Assembly (NCBI RefSeq): GCF_029760955.1
Contig: NZ_CP121682.1
Location: 7,024,501-7,088,500, forward strand
DNA length: 64,000 bases
Source: Streptomyces cathayae
GTDB lineage: Bacteria > Actinomycetota > Actinomycetes > Streptomycetales > Streptomycetaceae
Direction: 5' to 3'
Position 1 is the stretch's first letter; the number at the start of each line of letters is the position of its first letter. Positions 36,278-44,644 of the stretch are shown here, piece by piece. A program made the translations under genes and the position numbers. Below the pieces are notes generated by a model, which ran no database searches, was not told the origin of the DNA, and worked only from the letters and a program-made list of their open reading frames with translations.

Positions 36278-39126
36278 CAGAGAAGGAAGCCGGACGCTCC
36301 GCAACAGGTACAGGGATTCCTCTGCGGACAACAGGGGGTGGGGACGGCGAACCGACGGCTTCCGGCACCGTGGACGCGCCCCTGGTCCAGACCCTGCCGA
36401 CCGGGGAGGTCTTCGCTGCGCTGAACACCTCGCCGCGAGGGCTGACCCCGGCGGCCGCGACGGCGTTGCAGGCTCGTCTGGGCCCCAACGAACTTCCCTC
36501 CGCGCACCGCAGGCGGCTGTGGCGGGATCTGGCCGGTCAGTTCACCGACCTGTTCGCCGTCGTCCTGCTCGTTGCCTCCGCGATCACTTTTCTGGCCTAC
36601 GGGCTTCAGGAACCACGGGATATCGGCACGCTGCAACTCGCCGTGGCGATCCTGTGTGTGGTGGTGCTGAACGCCGCCATCGGCTTCGCCCAGGAGTACT
36701 CCGCGGAGCGCACGGCCGAATCGCTGCAGGCGATGGTCAGACACACCTGCCGGGTGCTGCGCGACGGAGAGAGACGCGAGGTGTCCTCTCAAGAGGTGGT
36801 GCCTGGGGACGTGGTCGTCCTGGAGGCCGGGGACGCGGTGCCCGCGGACTGCCGTCTCGTGGAGGCACACGAGGTCTCCGTGAACAACGCGGCGCTGACC
36901 GGGGAGAGCGGTGCCGTCGGTCGCACCGCCCACCCCGTGGCGGCGTGTCCGGTGCTCCAGGCCCGTAACTGCGTGTTCATGGGCACCGATGTGGTGGCCG
37001 GTTCCGCCAAGGCCGTGGTGTTCGCCACCGGCGCGGCCACCGAGTTCGGCAGGATCTTCCGGCTGACGGCCGCGGCACCCCGCCGGCGGACCCCGCTGCA
37101 GCGCCAGGTCGCCCTGATGGCACGCAGGGTCGCGGGGACGGCCCTGGCGATCGGAGCGCTGTTGTTCCTGGTGCGCCTGCCGACGGGGCAGCCGTTCGTC
37201 GAGACCTTCGTCTTCGCCCTCGGCGTCATGGTCGCGCTCGTCCCCGAGGGACTGCCCGCAACCATGTCGGTGTCCCTGGCGATCGGCGTACGGCGCATGG
37301 CCCGGCGGCACGCCCTGGTCAAGCGGCTGCTGGCGGTGGAGGCACTGGGGTCCACCACGGTCGTGTGCACGGACAAGACCGGGACCCTCACCCGGGCCGA
37401 GATGACCGTCGTACGGGTGTGGGCAGACGGAACGGAGCACGCCGCGACCGGCGTGGGCTACGCACCCGACGGCGAGGTCACCGACCCGGCACCGGTGCGC
37501 GGACTGCTGCGGGCGGCGGCCCTGTGCTGCAACGCCCGATTGGTTCCGCCGTCGGACGGGGCGGGCTGGCGGGTGCTGGGCGACACCACCGAGGGGGCGC
37601 TGCTCGTCGCCGCGGCGAAGGCCGGGCTCGACCTGGCCGTCGAGGAAGCCGCGGCACCGCGCGTCGCGGAGTATCCCTTCGACTCGGGCCGCAAGCTCAT
37701 GAGCACCGTGCACCAGGACACAGACGGCGGCGGCCACCGTGTGTACGTCAAGGGCGCACCACAGGAGCTTCTCGACCGTTGCGTCGCCGCCGACCGGGCG
37801 GGGGAGTGCCGCCCCCTGACCGACGCGTTGCGAGCCGAGGTCATCGCCGCCGACGATGCGCTGGCCTCCCAGGGACTGCGCGTGCTGGCGGTGGCTTGGC
37901 GGCCGGTGCCCGACCCCCGGCCGGGCCGGGCGACGGCCGAGTCGGAGCTGACGCTGCTGGGGCTCGTCGGGATGCTCGACCCGCCGCGACCCGAGGTCAG
38001 CGACGCGGTCGCCGCCTGTCGGCGGGCCCGCATTCGGATCGTGATGGTCACCGGGGACCACCCGTTGACCGCCGAGGCCGTCGCCCGAAGGGTCGGCATC
38101 GTCACCGGACCCACCCCCACCGTGGTGACCGGTGCCGAGTTCGAGGCGCTGGACGACGACGACCTGGACGCGTTGCTCGACCGGCCGGTGGAACTGCTGC
38201 TGTGCCGGGTCAGCCCTGAGGACAAGATGCGGGTCGTGGCCGGCCTGCACCGGCGTGGCGAGGTCGTCGCCGTCACCGGCGACGGCGCCAACGACGCCCC
38301 GGCCCTCAAGCACGCCGACATCGGCGTGGCGATGGGCGCCTCCGGCACCGATGTCGCCAGGGAGGCCGCGGTGATGGTGCTCCTCGACGACTCGTTCGCC
38401 TCCATCGCCGCAGCGGTGCGGCTGGGCCGGTCGGTCTACCAGAACATCCGCAAGTTCCTCGTCTACCTCTTCAGCCACAACATCGCCGAACTCGTCCCGA
38501 TCCTCGCGGCGACCTTCGCCGGCTTCCCGCTGGTGCCCATCAGCGCCGTGCAGATCCTCGCCATCGACCTCGGCTCCGACGTCCTGCCGGCCCTGGCGCT
38601 GGGCGCCGAGCCGCCGGAACCCGACGTCATGGACCGCCCACCACGGTCACGGAAGGAACAGCTGTTCTCCAGGGCCGTCATGGGCCGCATCCTGTTCCTG
38701 GGCGGCATTCAGGCAATCGGTGTGACCGCCGTCTTCTTCTGGCACATCCATGCCTCAGGGATTCCGTATTCCGAGTTCACCAAGGACGACACCGCCTACC
38801 GGGAGGGGATCACGATGGTCCAGGCCGGGATCGTGGTCAGCCAGTTCTTCAATGCCCTCGCGGTGCGCACCGACCGGCAGAGCCTTTTCCGTATCGGTGC
38901 CCTGTCCAACCCCTGGCTGCTGGCCGCCGGCTGCTTCGGCATCACCGTCATGGCGGGTATCAGCTACCTGCCCCCGCTCCAGGCCCTGTTCAACACCGCC
39001 CCGCTGGGCCTCGGCGACTGGGCCGTCCTCGCCGGCCTCGGCGCGCTGCTCCTGGTCGCCGAAGAGCTCAGGAAGGCGTGGGTGCGTCACCGCCGGCGCA
39101 CGGCCCCGAAAGGAGAGTGGCGATGA
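36274..39126 (+). CDS. P-type cation ATPase, P2-type (CtpF/PacL-like)
   Basis: The 950-residue protein is a type II P-type ATPase. Visible motifs: LTGESGAVGR (actuator TGES), MVALVPEGLPAT in TM4, DKTGTLTR with the phosphorylated Asp near residue 367, KGAPQELLDRC (nucleotide domain), and GDGANDAPALKHADIGVAMG. No metal-binding N-domain or CPC motif is present, so it transports alkali or alkaline-earth ions (Ca2+, Na+ or K+) rather than heavy metals. CtpF of M. tuberculosis, a member of the DosR regulon, is of this kind. GTG 36274 overlaps the fdh stop (GTGA), and its own stop overlaps the first TrkA protein, an uncommon operon partner for formate dehydrogenase. Confidence 0.92.
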   Translation: MTEKEAGRSATGTGIPLRTTGGGDGEPTASGTVDAPLVQTLPTGEVFAALNTSPRGLTPAAATALQARLGPNELPSAHRRRLWRDLAGQFTDLFAVVLLVASAITFLAYGLQEPRDIGTLQLAVAILCVVVLNAAIGFAQEYSAERTAESLQAMVRHTCRVLRDGERREVSSQEVVPGDVVVLEAGDAVPADCRLVEAHEVSVNNAALTGESGAVGRTAHPVAACPVLQARNCVFMGTDVVAGSAKAVVFATGAATEFGRIFRLTAAAPRRRTPLQRQVALMARRVAGTALAIGALLFLVRLPTGQPFVETFVFALGVMVALVPEGLPATMSVSLAIGVRRMARRHALVKRLLAVEALGSTTVVCTDKTGTLTRAEMTVVRVWADGTEHAATGVGYAPDGEVTDPAPVRGLLRAAALCCNARLVPPSDGAGWRVLGDTTEGALLVAAAKAGLDLAVEEAAAPRVAEYPFDSGRKLMSTVHQDTDGGGHRVYVKGAPQELLDRCVAADRAGECRPLTDALRAEVIAADDALASQGLRVLAVAWRPVPDPRPGRATAESELTLLGLVGMLDPPRPEVSDAVAACRRARIRIVMVTGDHPLTAEAVARRVGIVTGPTPTVVTGAEFEALDDDDLDALLDRPVELLLCRVSPEDKMRVVAGLHRRGEVVAVTGDGANDAPALKHADIGVAMGASGTDVAREAAVMVLLDDSFASIAAAVRLGRSVYQNIRKFLVYLFSHNIAELVPILAATFAGFPLVPISAVQILAIDLGSDVLPALALGAEPPEPDVMDRPPRSRKEQLFSRAVMGRILFLGGIQAIGVTAVFFWHIHASGIPYSEFTKDDTAYREGITMVQAGIVVSQFFNALAVRTDRQSLFRIGALSNPWLLAAGCFGITVMAGISYLPPLQALFNTAPLGLGDWAVLAGLGALLLVAEELRKAWVRHRRRTAPKGEWR

Positions 39127-39782
39127 GAGTGATCATCGTCGGCTGCGGACGGGCCGGTTCCCTGCTCGCCGCCCAACTCGCCGTCGAGGGCCATGACGTA
39201 CGGATCGTGGACCGTGCGGCCAGGGCTCGCAGGCTGCTGCCCGCGGGGTTTCTGGGCCGGTTCCACGAAGGCAACGGATACAGCCGTACGGTCCTTGAGG
39301 CCGCCGGAATCGAGCACGCGGACGCGTTCGTCGCCGTCACGTCGGGCGACAACAGCAACATCGTCAGCGCGCGGACGGCCAAGGAGACCTACCGGGTGCC
39401 GATCGTCCTCGCCCATGTCCACGCCCCTCGCAGCGCCGACATCTGCCGCGAACTGGGTATCCCCGCCATCGCCAGTGTCCGCTGGACGGTGCACCGGATC
39501 CACCAGATGCTGCTGCACCGCCACCTCACCCCCGATCTCGCCTTCGGCAACGGCGAGACACTGCTGATCCGCTCACAACTGCCCGGCTACCTCACCGGGC
39601 GGCGCCTGACCGAGCTCGATGCCGACGGCGAGATCCGCGTCATCGAGGTGACCAGGGCGGGCCGCTCGTTCGTCCCCGCGCACAACACCCCTGCCGAGCC
39701 CGGAGACCTGGTCACCTTCGCCGTCGCCGCCACGTCGCTCGGCCGGCTGCGCGGCTTCCTGGACAAGGAGCTGGGTACGTGA
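39123..39782 (+). CDS. trkA: TrkA family NAD-binding protein (first of a pair)
   Basis: The 219-residue protein has an RCK/KTN N-domain (MRVIIVGCGRAGSLLAAQLAVEG, residues 1-23) and a C-terminal TrkA-C domain (residues 145-215). It gates a potassium transporter by binding NAD(H) or ATP. ATG 39123 overlaps the ATPase stop (ATGA). It resembles CeoB/TrkA pairs of mycobacteria. No Trk/Ktr membrane subunit is encoded nearby, so it may act on a channel elsewhere or regulate the adjacent P-type pump; the latter is speculation. Confidence 0.9.
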   Translation: MRVIIVGCGRAGSLLAAQLAVEGHDVRIVDRAARARRLLPAGFLGRFHEGNGYSRTVLEAAGIEHADAFVAVTSGDNSNIVSARTAKETYRVPIVLAHVHAPRSADICRELGIPAIASVRWTVHRIHQMLLHRHLTPDLAFGNGETLLIRSQLPGYLTGRRLTELDADGEIRVIEVTRAGRSFVPAHNTPAEPGDLVTFAVAATSLGRLRGFLDKELGT

Positions 39783-40435
39783 AGGTCCTCATCGCCGGCG
39801 CCGGACGCCTGGGCACACAGATCGCGCAGGTCCTCGCCGCCGCCGGCAACGACGTCGTCCTCGTCGACATCGACGACGACCGCATCACCGAGCTCGAAGG
39901 CCGGCTGCCCGTGCGCCTCCTGGCCGGGGACGCCTGCGAACCCGGCTTTCTCGAGCATGCCGGGGCCCTCACCGCCGACCTCGTCATCGCCACCACGGGC
40001 GACGACGAGGACAACCTCGTCATCAGCTTCCTCGCCAAGCGGCGGTTCGCCGTGCCGCGCGTCGTCGCCCGCGTCAACGACGCGGAGAACAACTGGCTCT
40101 TCGACCAGAACTGGGGAGTGGACACCGCGGTCCCCGTTGCCATGCCCCTGATCTCCCTCATCGAGGAGGCGACCGGTGCCGCCGACACCGTCGCGCTGCT
40201 GCGGCTGAGCAAGGCGGGCGTCGACGTCATCGAAACCGCCATCACCGCGCAGTCCCGTGCCGCGGGCCGCACACTCGCCGAGATCCCCCTCCCCGAGGGC
40301 ACGGTCGTCGCGACCGTCGTCCGGGAGGGACGGCCCACGGTTCCCGCGTCCGGGATGCGGCTGCGGCCCGGCGACGAACTTCTCCTCGTCTCCCACGCCG
40401 CCACCGAGCAGGAGATCCGCGCGGCCTTCCAGTAG
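39779..40435 (+). CDS. trkA: TrkA family NAD-binding protein (second of a pair)
   Basis: The 218-residue protein starts MKVLIAGAGRLGTQIAQVLAAAGNDVVLVDIDDD, a full Rossmann GxGxxG with the NAD-binding Asp, and ends in a TrkA-C domain (AGRTLAEIPLPEGTVVATVVREG, MRLRPGDELLLVSH). GTG 39779 overlaps the stop of its partner, implying 1:1 expression of the two RCK proteins. It is the last gene of the coupled formate dehydrogenase/ATPase/TrkA operon. Confidence 0.92.
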   Translation: MKVLIAGAGRLGTQIAQVLAAAGNDVVLVDIDDDRITELEGRLPVRLLAGDACEPGFLEHAGALTADLVIATTGDDEDNLVISFLAKRRFAVPRVVARVNDAENNWLFDQNWGVDTAVPVAMPLISLIEEATGAADTVALLRLSKAGVDVIETAITAQSRAAGRTLAEIPLPEGTVVATVVREGRPTVPASGMRLRPGDELLLVSHAATEQEIRAAFQ

Positions 40436-40450
40436 ACGGAGACTCGCCGG

Positions 40451-40560
40451 TCAGGGCTGGACGTCGAGTACGTCCGGCACCGGGCGTCGCGGGGTGTCGG
40501 GGCCCTTGGGGCCGTATCCCAGGCGCAGCACGATCTGCATGTGTCCGGCCCTGGAGCGCG
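40451..40560 (-). pseudogene. Acg-type nitroreductase C-terminal remnant
   Basis: The minus strand reads GHMQIVLRLGYGPKGPDTP then RRPVPDVLDVQP and stop. This is the characteristic last 35 residues of the Acg (Rv2032-like) nitroreductase family. The rest of the gene is absent; upstream sequence is the 3' spacer of the PNPOx gene. A remnant of another DosR-regulon family fits the island. Confidence 0.6.
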
Positions 40561-40591
40561 GCGGAGCGTGGTGGGCAGGTGCCGTGGCCGC

Positions 40592-41491
40592 TCACTGTTC
40601 GGCCGGAGTGATGCGGCGTCCGGTCAGGCGGGTGGGCCGGATCGACACCCACATCTCGCGTCCGTCCCCGGCCCACGGTGCGGTGTGGGCGCGTTCGGTG
40701 AGCCGTCGCCCCTGGTCGGGCTCGGTGACCACCCGGGCGGGGCCGACGGCGAGCACGCTCCAGCCGCGGCTCATGGCGTCGTCCACATGGTCGACCTCGA
40801 ACGCGATCTCCGATCCCACGGCCGCCGCGGGCACGGAGTCGGGAGCGGTCCGGAAGGCGATCGTGTCGTCGAGGACCTCGTAGTTCACCGGGACCACCGC
40901 CGGCCCCTCGGGCGTGGTCACCGCGATGCGTCCCACCCCGTGTGTGGACAGCAGGGCCCGGCACTCCTGTGGTGCGAGGTCGCGCAGTTCGGGGTGGAGC
41001 AGTGCGGTGCCCCGGCCGGGCGGCAGGTCGACGCCGCTGCCGCGCAGTGCCTGGACGCTGGTGCCCAGGGCCGCGGCCAGCCGGAGGAGGGTCGCCGGGC
41101 TCGGATCGGCGGGGTGTTCCTCGAGGTAGGCGAGGTAGTCCGGTGCCATCCTGGCGCGGCGGGCCGTCTCCTCCCGGCTCAGGCCCCGCCGGGTGCGTTC
41201 GGTGGCCACCCGCCGGCCGAGGTCGCCGGGGTCGGGTGCGCCGGCGGGCGGGGGCGCCCCGGCCCCGGCCCCGGCCCCGGTCTCGGTTTCGGTTTCGGGT
41301 TGGTGTCCGAGGTGTTTGATGTGGGCGTCGGGGCCGGGGAAGACGAGTGTCACCGCCTGGGTGTCCGACCAGCGCACGTCGTAGGGAGGGGTGCCGTCCT
41401 CGTGGTGGAGTCTGACGATCTCGCCGTCGCGCCGGGGGGCGCCGGTCGCCGGGCCTTCGATGACGAGTTGATCGCCGAGGTGAGCTCGCAT
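40592..41491 (-). CDS. DUF1918-HTH-PNPOx fusion protein
   Basis: The 299-residue protein has three parts: a DUF1918 SH3-like domain (residues 1-60: AHLGDQLVIEGPATG, DGEIVRLHHEDGTPPYDVRW), a helix-turn-helix of the XRE type (residues 91-150: LGRRVATERTRRGLSREETARR, then PSPATLLRLAAALGTSVQAL) and a pyridoxamine-5'-phosphate-oxidase-like flavin/F420-binding domain (165-295: GRIAVTTPEGPAVVPVNYEVLDD). Homologues of the outer domains (Rv0080-type PNPOx) belong to the DosR regulon. The linker (61-90) is encoded by tandem hexamers. It could be a redox- or flavin-responsive transcription regulator; this is inference. Confidence 0.85.
   Translation of the reverse strand: MRAHLGDQLVIEGPATGAPRRDGEIVRLHHEDGTPPYDVRWSDTQAVTLVFPGPDAHIKHLGHQPETETETGAGAGAGAPPPAGAPDPGDLGRRVATERTRRGLSREETARRARMAPDYLAYLEEHPADPSPATLLRLAAALGTSVQALRGSGVDLPPGRGTALLHPELRDLAPQECRALLSTHGVGRIAVTTPEGPAVVPVNYEVLDDTIAFRTAPDSVPAAAVGSEIAFEVDHVDDAMSRGWSVLAVGPARVVTEPDQGRRLTERAHTAPWAGDGREMWVSIRPTRLTGRRITPAEQ
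41257..41298. repeat. Tandem hexanucleotide repeat inside the PNPOx gene
   Basis: Seven consecutive hexamers on the plus strand (CCCCGG four times, TCTCGG, TTTCGG twice) encode the ETETET-GAGAGAGA linker on the minus strand. Each unit is two codons, so copy-number slippage would alter linker length without a frameshift. Confidence 0.75.
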
Positions 41492-41625
41492 GATCGCCGC
41501 CCTTTCCTCAAGGTACCGATGGGCAACTGCTTCCTGACCCGCCCTTCACGAAGGGCTGCCGGGTAACGGAAGGGGCGGGCACCGGCCGGTCGCAGCCGAC
41601 GGCGCGTCGGCCGGCCCCGCCGCCC

Positions 41626-42093
41626 TCAGCCGGTGATCTCGATGCGGTGCGGCTTGGTCTTCCGGGTCTTGGGGACGCGCACCGTGAGGACCCCGCCGGT
41701 CAGTTCCGCGGTGATGTGCTCGGTGTCGATGTTCGGAGGCAGACTCGTGCGGTAGTCGAACCGCCCGACGTGCCGGGTCTGCCGGCGGACCACACCCGTG
41801 CGTTCCCTCTCCTTGATCTCGCCGTGGATGTCGAGCTCGCCGTCGTTGACCTCCACGCTGATCTGGTCCTTCTCCACGCCGGGAAGTTCCAGCTCCATCA
41901 GGTAGGCGTCCTCGGTGTCCTCGACGTCGGCCAACGGCGCCCACGCCCCTTCCCCGGCCTCGGCCTCGGGAAAACCACGGCCGGGGAAGGAGGCGTGCAT
42001 GAGCTGATCCACGCGGATGCGCAGGTCCTCGAGTTCCTGGAGGGGGTCCCATCCGGAGAGCGAGCCCCTGCCGCGGTGTGCTGGAAGCGTCAT
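41626..42093 (-). CDS. hsp20: Hsp20/alpha-crystallin family small heat shock protein
   Basis: The 155-residue protein has a variable N-terminus (residues 1-50), the alpha-crystallin domain (about 50-150: DVEDTEDAYLMELELPGVEKD) and the conserved closing motif GGVLTVRVPKTRK. It holds unfolding proteins in oligomeric cages. It is the counterpart of HspX/Acr, the best-known DosR-regulon product. ATG 42093 is preceded by AAGGAGG. A GGGACC-type element lies about 70 bp upstream (42165-42179). Confidence 0.93.
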   Translation of the reverse strand: MTLPAHRGRGSLSGWDPLQELEDLRIRVDQLMHASFPGRGFPEAEAGEGAWAPLADVEDTEDAYLMELELPGVEKDQISVEVNDGELDIHGEIKERERTGVVRRQTRHVGRFDYRTSLPPNIDTEHITAELTGGVLTVRVPKTRKTKPHRIEITG

Positions 42094-42220
42094 CGGTCAT
42101 CCTCCTTGGTTTTCGATCCACAGCGCATCCGGCCGCAGAGACGGATCCGCTCCTCACGAAGCCGGGGACCTGGACGGGCGTCCGACCCACAAGGTGTCCC
42201 CGGCCGGGGCGCGGACCGGG

Positions 42221-42505
42221 TCACATGGACCACCCGACTGCCGGGCGGGGGCCCGGTCGCGTCGTGCCCGTGCCCTCGACGTCGCGCTCGGCGATGTCCA
42301 CCAGCTGCCGGCCCAGGTCCTGCAGGGCCCGGCCGGCCGCCAGCTCGTCACCGATCTCCGGCACGTCCGGGTCCGCCGGATTCCGGCGTGCGGTGCCGTG
42401 CCCGGTGAGCACCGTGATCCCGGTGTCGACCACCGCGCGGGCCTTTGTGGTTCCCCCCTCCTCGAAGAGGTAGAGGCGAGCCTTCCATTCCAGGGTGTGC
42501 GACAT
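42221..42505 (-). CDS. DUF1876 domain-containing protein
   Basis: The 94-residue protein matches DUF1876 (dsRBD-like fold): WKARLYLFEEGGTTKARAVVDTG, then GHGTARRNPADPDVPEIGDELAAGRAL and DLGRQLVDIAERDVE. Function unknown; paralogues are induced in dormancy-type responses of actinobacteria. ATG 42505 has GAGGAG eight bases upstream and lies five bases after the PncB stop, so it is co-transcribed with pncB. Confidence 0.9.
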   Translation of the reverse strand: MSHTLEWKARLYLFEEGGTTKARAVVDTGITVLTGHGTARRNPADPDVPEIGDELAAGRALQDLGRQLVDIAERDVEGTGTTRPGPRPAVGWSM

Positions 42506-42510
42506 CCGCT

Positions 42511-43908
42511 CTACTCCTCAGCTCGGGACGGACCTGTAGGGCCCGGACGCGGCTCGTTCGGACATCCCGTGCCGTGTGGCGGGGCTCCCGTCTGCTCCGC
42601 GATACGGCGCCGGACCCGGTCGGTGAGCGCGCGCAGCCGCTCGGAGGGCATCATCCGGGGCGCTACGGGGGCCCGGATCCGGCGGGCGGACGGCGGCAGC
42701 GCGGCCAGGTCGGCAGCCAACCTCTCCCGGCACCCGTCGAGCGCGGACCTGCCACCGGTGCGCTGTCCGTGTCGCATCACCGTCTCCAACAGAGGTGTGC
42801 CGTCGTGCGGTGGCCGCTCGTCGGCGAGAGCGATCACGTCGGAACAGCCGGGACGACGGAACACCTGTTTCTGCCCGGGCGCCGTCACCTTCGCCGACGA
42901 CAGCTTCATCACCGGCCGCCCTTCGTACTCCACCATTTTGTAGGCCGAGTCCAGATACGGCGCGTCGGCCGAGACCCCGATGCGAGTGCCGACCGCGTAC
43001 ACGTCGATCGGTGCCCCGGAGCGGACCAGATCGTCCACCGCGTACTCGTCGAGACCGCCGCTGACGGTGATCTGCACGTCCGGCAGGCCCGCTTCGTCGA
43101 GGACGGACCGGGCCCGCACGGCCAGGGCTCCCAGATCACCGCTGTCCAGGCGTATGGCGCAGCCCGGCCCGCGGTCCAGATCCCTCAGCACACGTGCCGC
43201 GACGCGGACGCCCGCCTCGGTGTCGTACGTGTCCACCAGGAAGGTCACGGGGCCGGGGTGGGCACGGGCGAAGGCGCGGAACGCCTCCTCCTCGGACGAG
43301 AAAGCCTCCACGAAGGAGTGGGCCATCGTGCCGACGGCGGGTATGCCCGTGGCCGTGGCCGCGGCCACGTTGCTGGTCCCCGCGAAACCGGCCATTGCGC
43401 CGAGCCGGGCGGCCTGGAAACCGGCCTGCGGACCGTGGGTCCGCCGCAGGGAGAAGTCCACGACCGGGCGCCCGGCCGCCGCGATCACACAGCGCGCGGC
43501 CTTCGAGGCGATCATCGTCTGATGGCTGAGCAGGTTGAGCACGTACGTCTCGGCCAACTGGGCCTGCGGCAGCGGAGCCGTCACCTCCAGCAGGGGCTCC
43601 CCGGCGAGCACGACCCTGCCCTCCGGCACCCCCCGCACGCTGCCGGTGAACCGCAGGCCGAGCAGGGGTTCCAGATCCCGCGGCGGACGGTGCAGCGCGG
43701 CGGCGAAGGCGAGGACGTCCTCCGGGCCGACCCGCAGGCTGGACAGGTGGTCCAGGGCCGACTCCAGCCCCGCGGCAACCAGGAAGCCCCGCTCGGCGGG
43801 CAGATCGCGGACGAACAGGCTGAATGTCGCCGGGCCGGTCATCCCTTCCCGTAGACAGGACATGGCCATCGTCACTTCGTACAGGTCGGTGGTCGTGGCA
43901 TCGGACAT
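42511..43908 (-). CDS. pncB: Nicotinate phosphoribosyltransferase
   Basis: The 465-residue enzyme makes nicotinate mononucleotide from nicotinate and PRPP (NAD salvage). Signatures: TTTDLYEVTMAMSCLREG at the N-terminus, AARCVIAAAGRPVVDFSLRRTHGPQAG, MAHSFVEAFSSEEEAFRAFA with the phosphorylation/active-site histidine, and IRLDSGDLGALAVRAR, followed by SGGLDEY. ATG 43908 is chosen (AAGGTGG upstream) over 43926. PncB2 is a DosR-regulon member in M. tuberculosis; here it sits between the Rv1733c-like gene and DUF1876, likely a unit that restores NAD during or after anaerobiosis. Confidence 0.93.
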   Translation of the reverse strand: MSDATTTDLYEVTMAMSCLREGMTGPATFSLFVRDLPAERGFLVAAGLESALDHLSSLRVGPEDVLAFAAALHRPPRDLEPLLGLRFTGSVRGVPEGRVVLAGEPLLEVTAPLPQAQLAETYVLNLLSHQTMIASKAARCVIAAAGRPVVDFSLRRTHGPQAGFQAARLGAMAGFAGTSNVAAATATGIPAVGTMAHSFVEAFSSEEEAFRAFARAHPGPVTFLVDTYDTEAGVRVAARVLRDLDRGPGCAIRLDSGDLGALAVRARSVLDEAGLPDVQITVSGGLDEYAVDDLVRSGAPIDVYAVGTRIGVSADAPYLDSAYKMVEYEGRPVMKLSSAKVTAPGQKQVFRRPGCSDVIALADERPPHDGTPLLETVMRHGQRTGGRSALDGCRERLAADLAALPPSARRIRAPVAPRMMPSERLRALTDRVRRRIAEQTGAPPHGTGCPNEPRPGPTGPSRAEE

Positions 43909-43947
43909 CAGCGCCACCTTCTCCATCCCGTCGCGTTCGCCCGAGCG

Positions 43948-44547
43948 TCACCGGTGGAATCGACCGGTCCACAGGGGCTCCACCAGATCCCACTCGGCGT
44001 CCCACTGCGCGAACCTCCTCCGGTCCAGCACATGGCGCATTCCTGCCCGCGCCACGAAGGCCCCCGTCGCCACACTGGTCACCGCCATGCCTCCGACGAA
44101 CCAGCCATCGGCCACGGCCCGGGTCCTGGTCAGCGGCGGGCCGACGGCGGTTCCGCCCCGGTCCACCCACACCCGCACGGTGGAGCCTTCGGACGTATCC
44201 GGCTTCACGAGTACGGTTACCGTCCGCCCCGTGTCCCTGCCGTCGGTCCAGCGGACCTGTGCCTGCGCCATCTGTCCGACATTCCCGGAGACCGACATCA
44301 CCCGGGCACCGACCTGCTGCCGGTCGGCTGACCGGGCCTACACCGTGAGCATCGAGGACCTGTACGTCGCCCTGCCCGCGACGAATCCTGCCAACGGCAG
44401 TCCGACGACAAGGACGATCACCAGCACGCGACGCATCCAGAACTCGATCCGGTCCGACGTACGGATCAGGGGGTTCCGCCCTCGGAGGGCCTCATCCCCG
44501 CGCGGTGGCAGCGGACCGAACGCGTACGGTGAATGTCGGGTACTCAT
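43948..44547 (-). pseudogene. Rv1733c-family membrane protein split by one in-frame stop
   Basis: The reading frame from ATG 44547 gives RGRNPLIRTSDRIEFWMRRVL, a hydrophobic helix (VIVLVVGLPLAGFVAG) and YRSSMLTV, then a TAG (44338-44340). Without any frame change it continues ARSADRQQVGARVM, QAQVRWTDGRDTGRTVTV, VRVWVDRGG, a second hydrophobic segment and LDRRRFAQWDAEWDLVEPLW. This is the full Rv1733c-family layout (two transmembrane segments around an extracytoplasmic domain). TAG stands where family members have Gln or similar, so a single CAG-to-TAG change would explain it. Re-initiation at 44301 is possible but would lose the first helix. Confidence 0.85.
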
Positions 44548-44616
44548 CGTCGAGCCTCCAGCGGATCGCCGGTCGCTTCTCTTTCCACCGTCGGACGGCG
44601 GCGGACCTCGGTCACC

Positions 44617-44630
44617 GGGCCGAAGGTCCC
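44617..44630. promoter_or_regulatory. DosR-like palindrome upstream of Rv1733c/pncB unit
   Basis: Read on the minus strand it is GGGAC-CTTC-GGCCC, 70 bp before the ATG at 44547. It is the copy closest to the mycobacterial DosR core (GGGAC-N4-GTCCC). Confidence 0.5.
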
Positions 44631-44644
44631 CGGCAGGTGGCCTT

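Noticed and set aside
41257..41298. Hexamer array considered as a CRISPR or origin repeat
   Set aside because: Units are only six bases with no spacers and lie within a coding linker.
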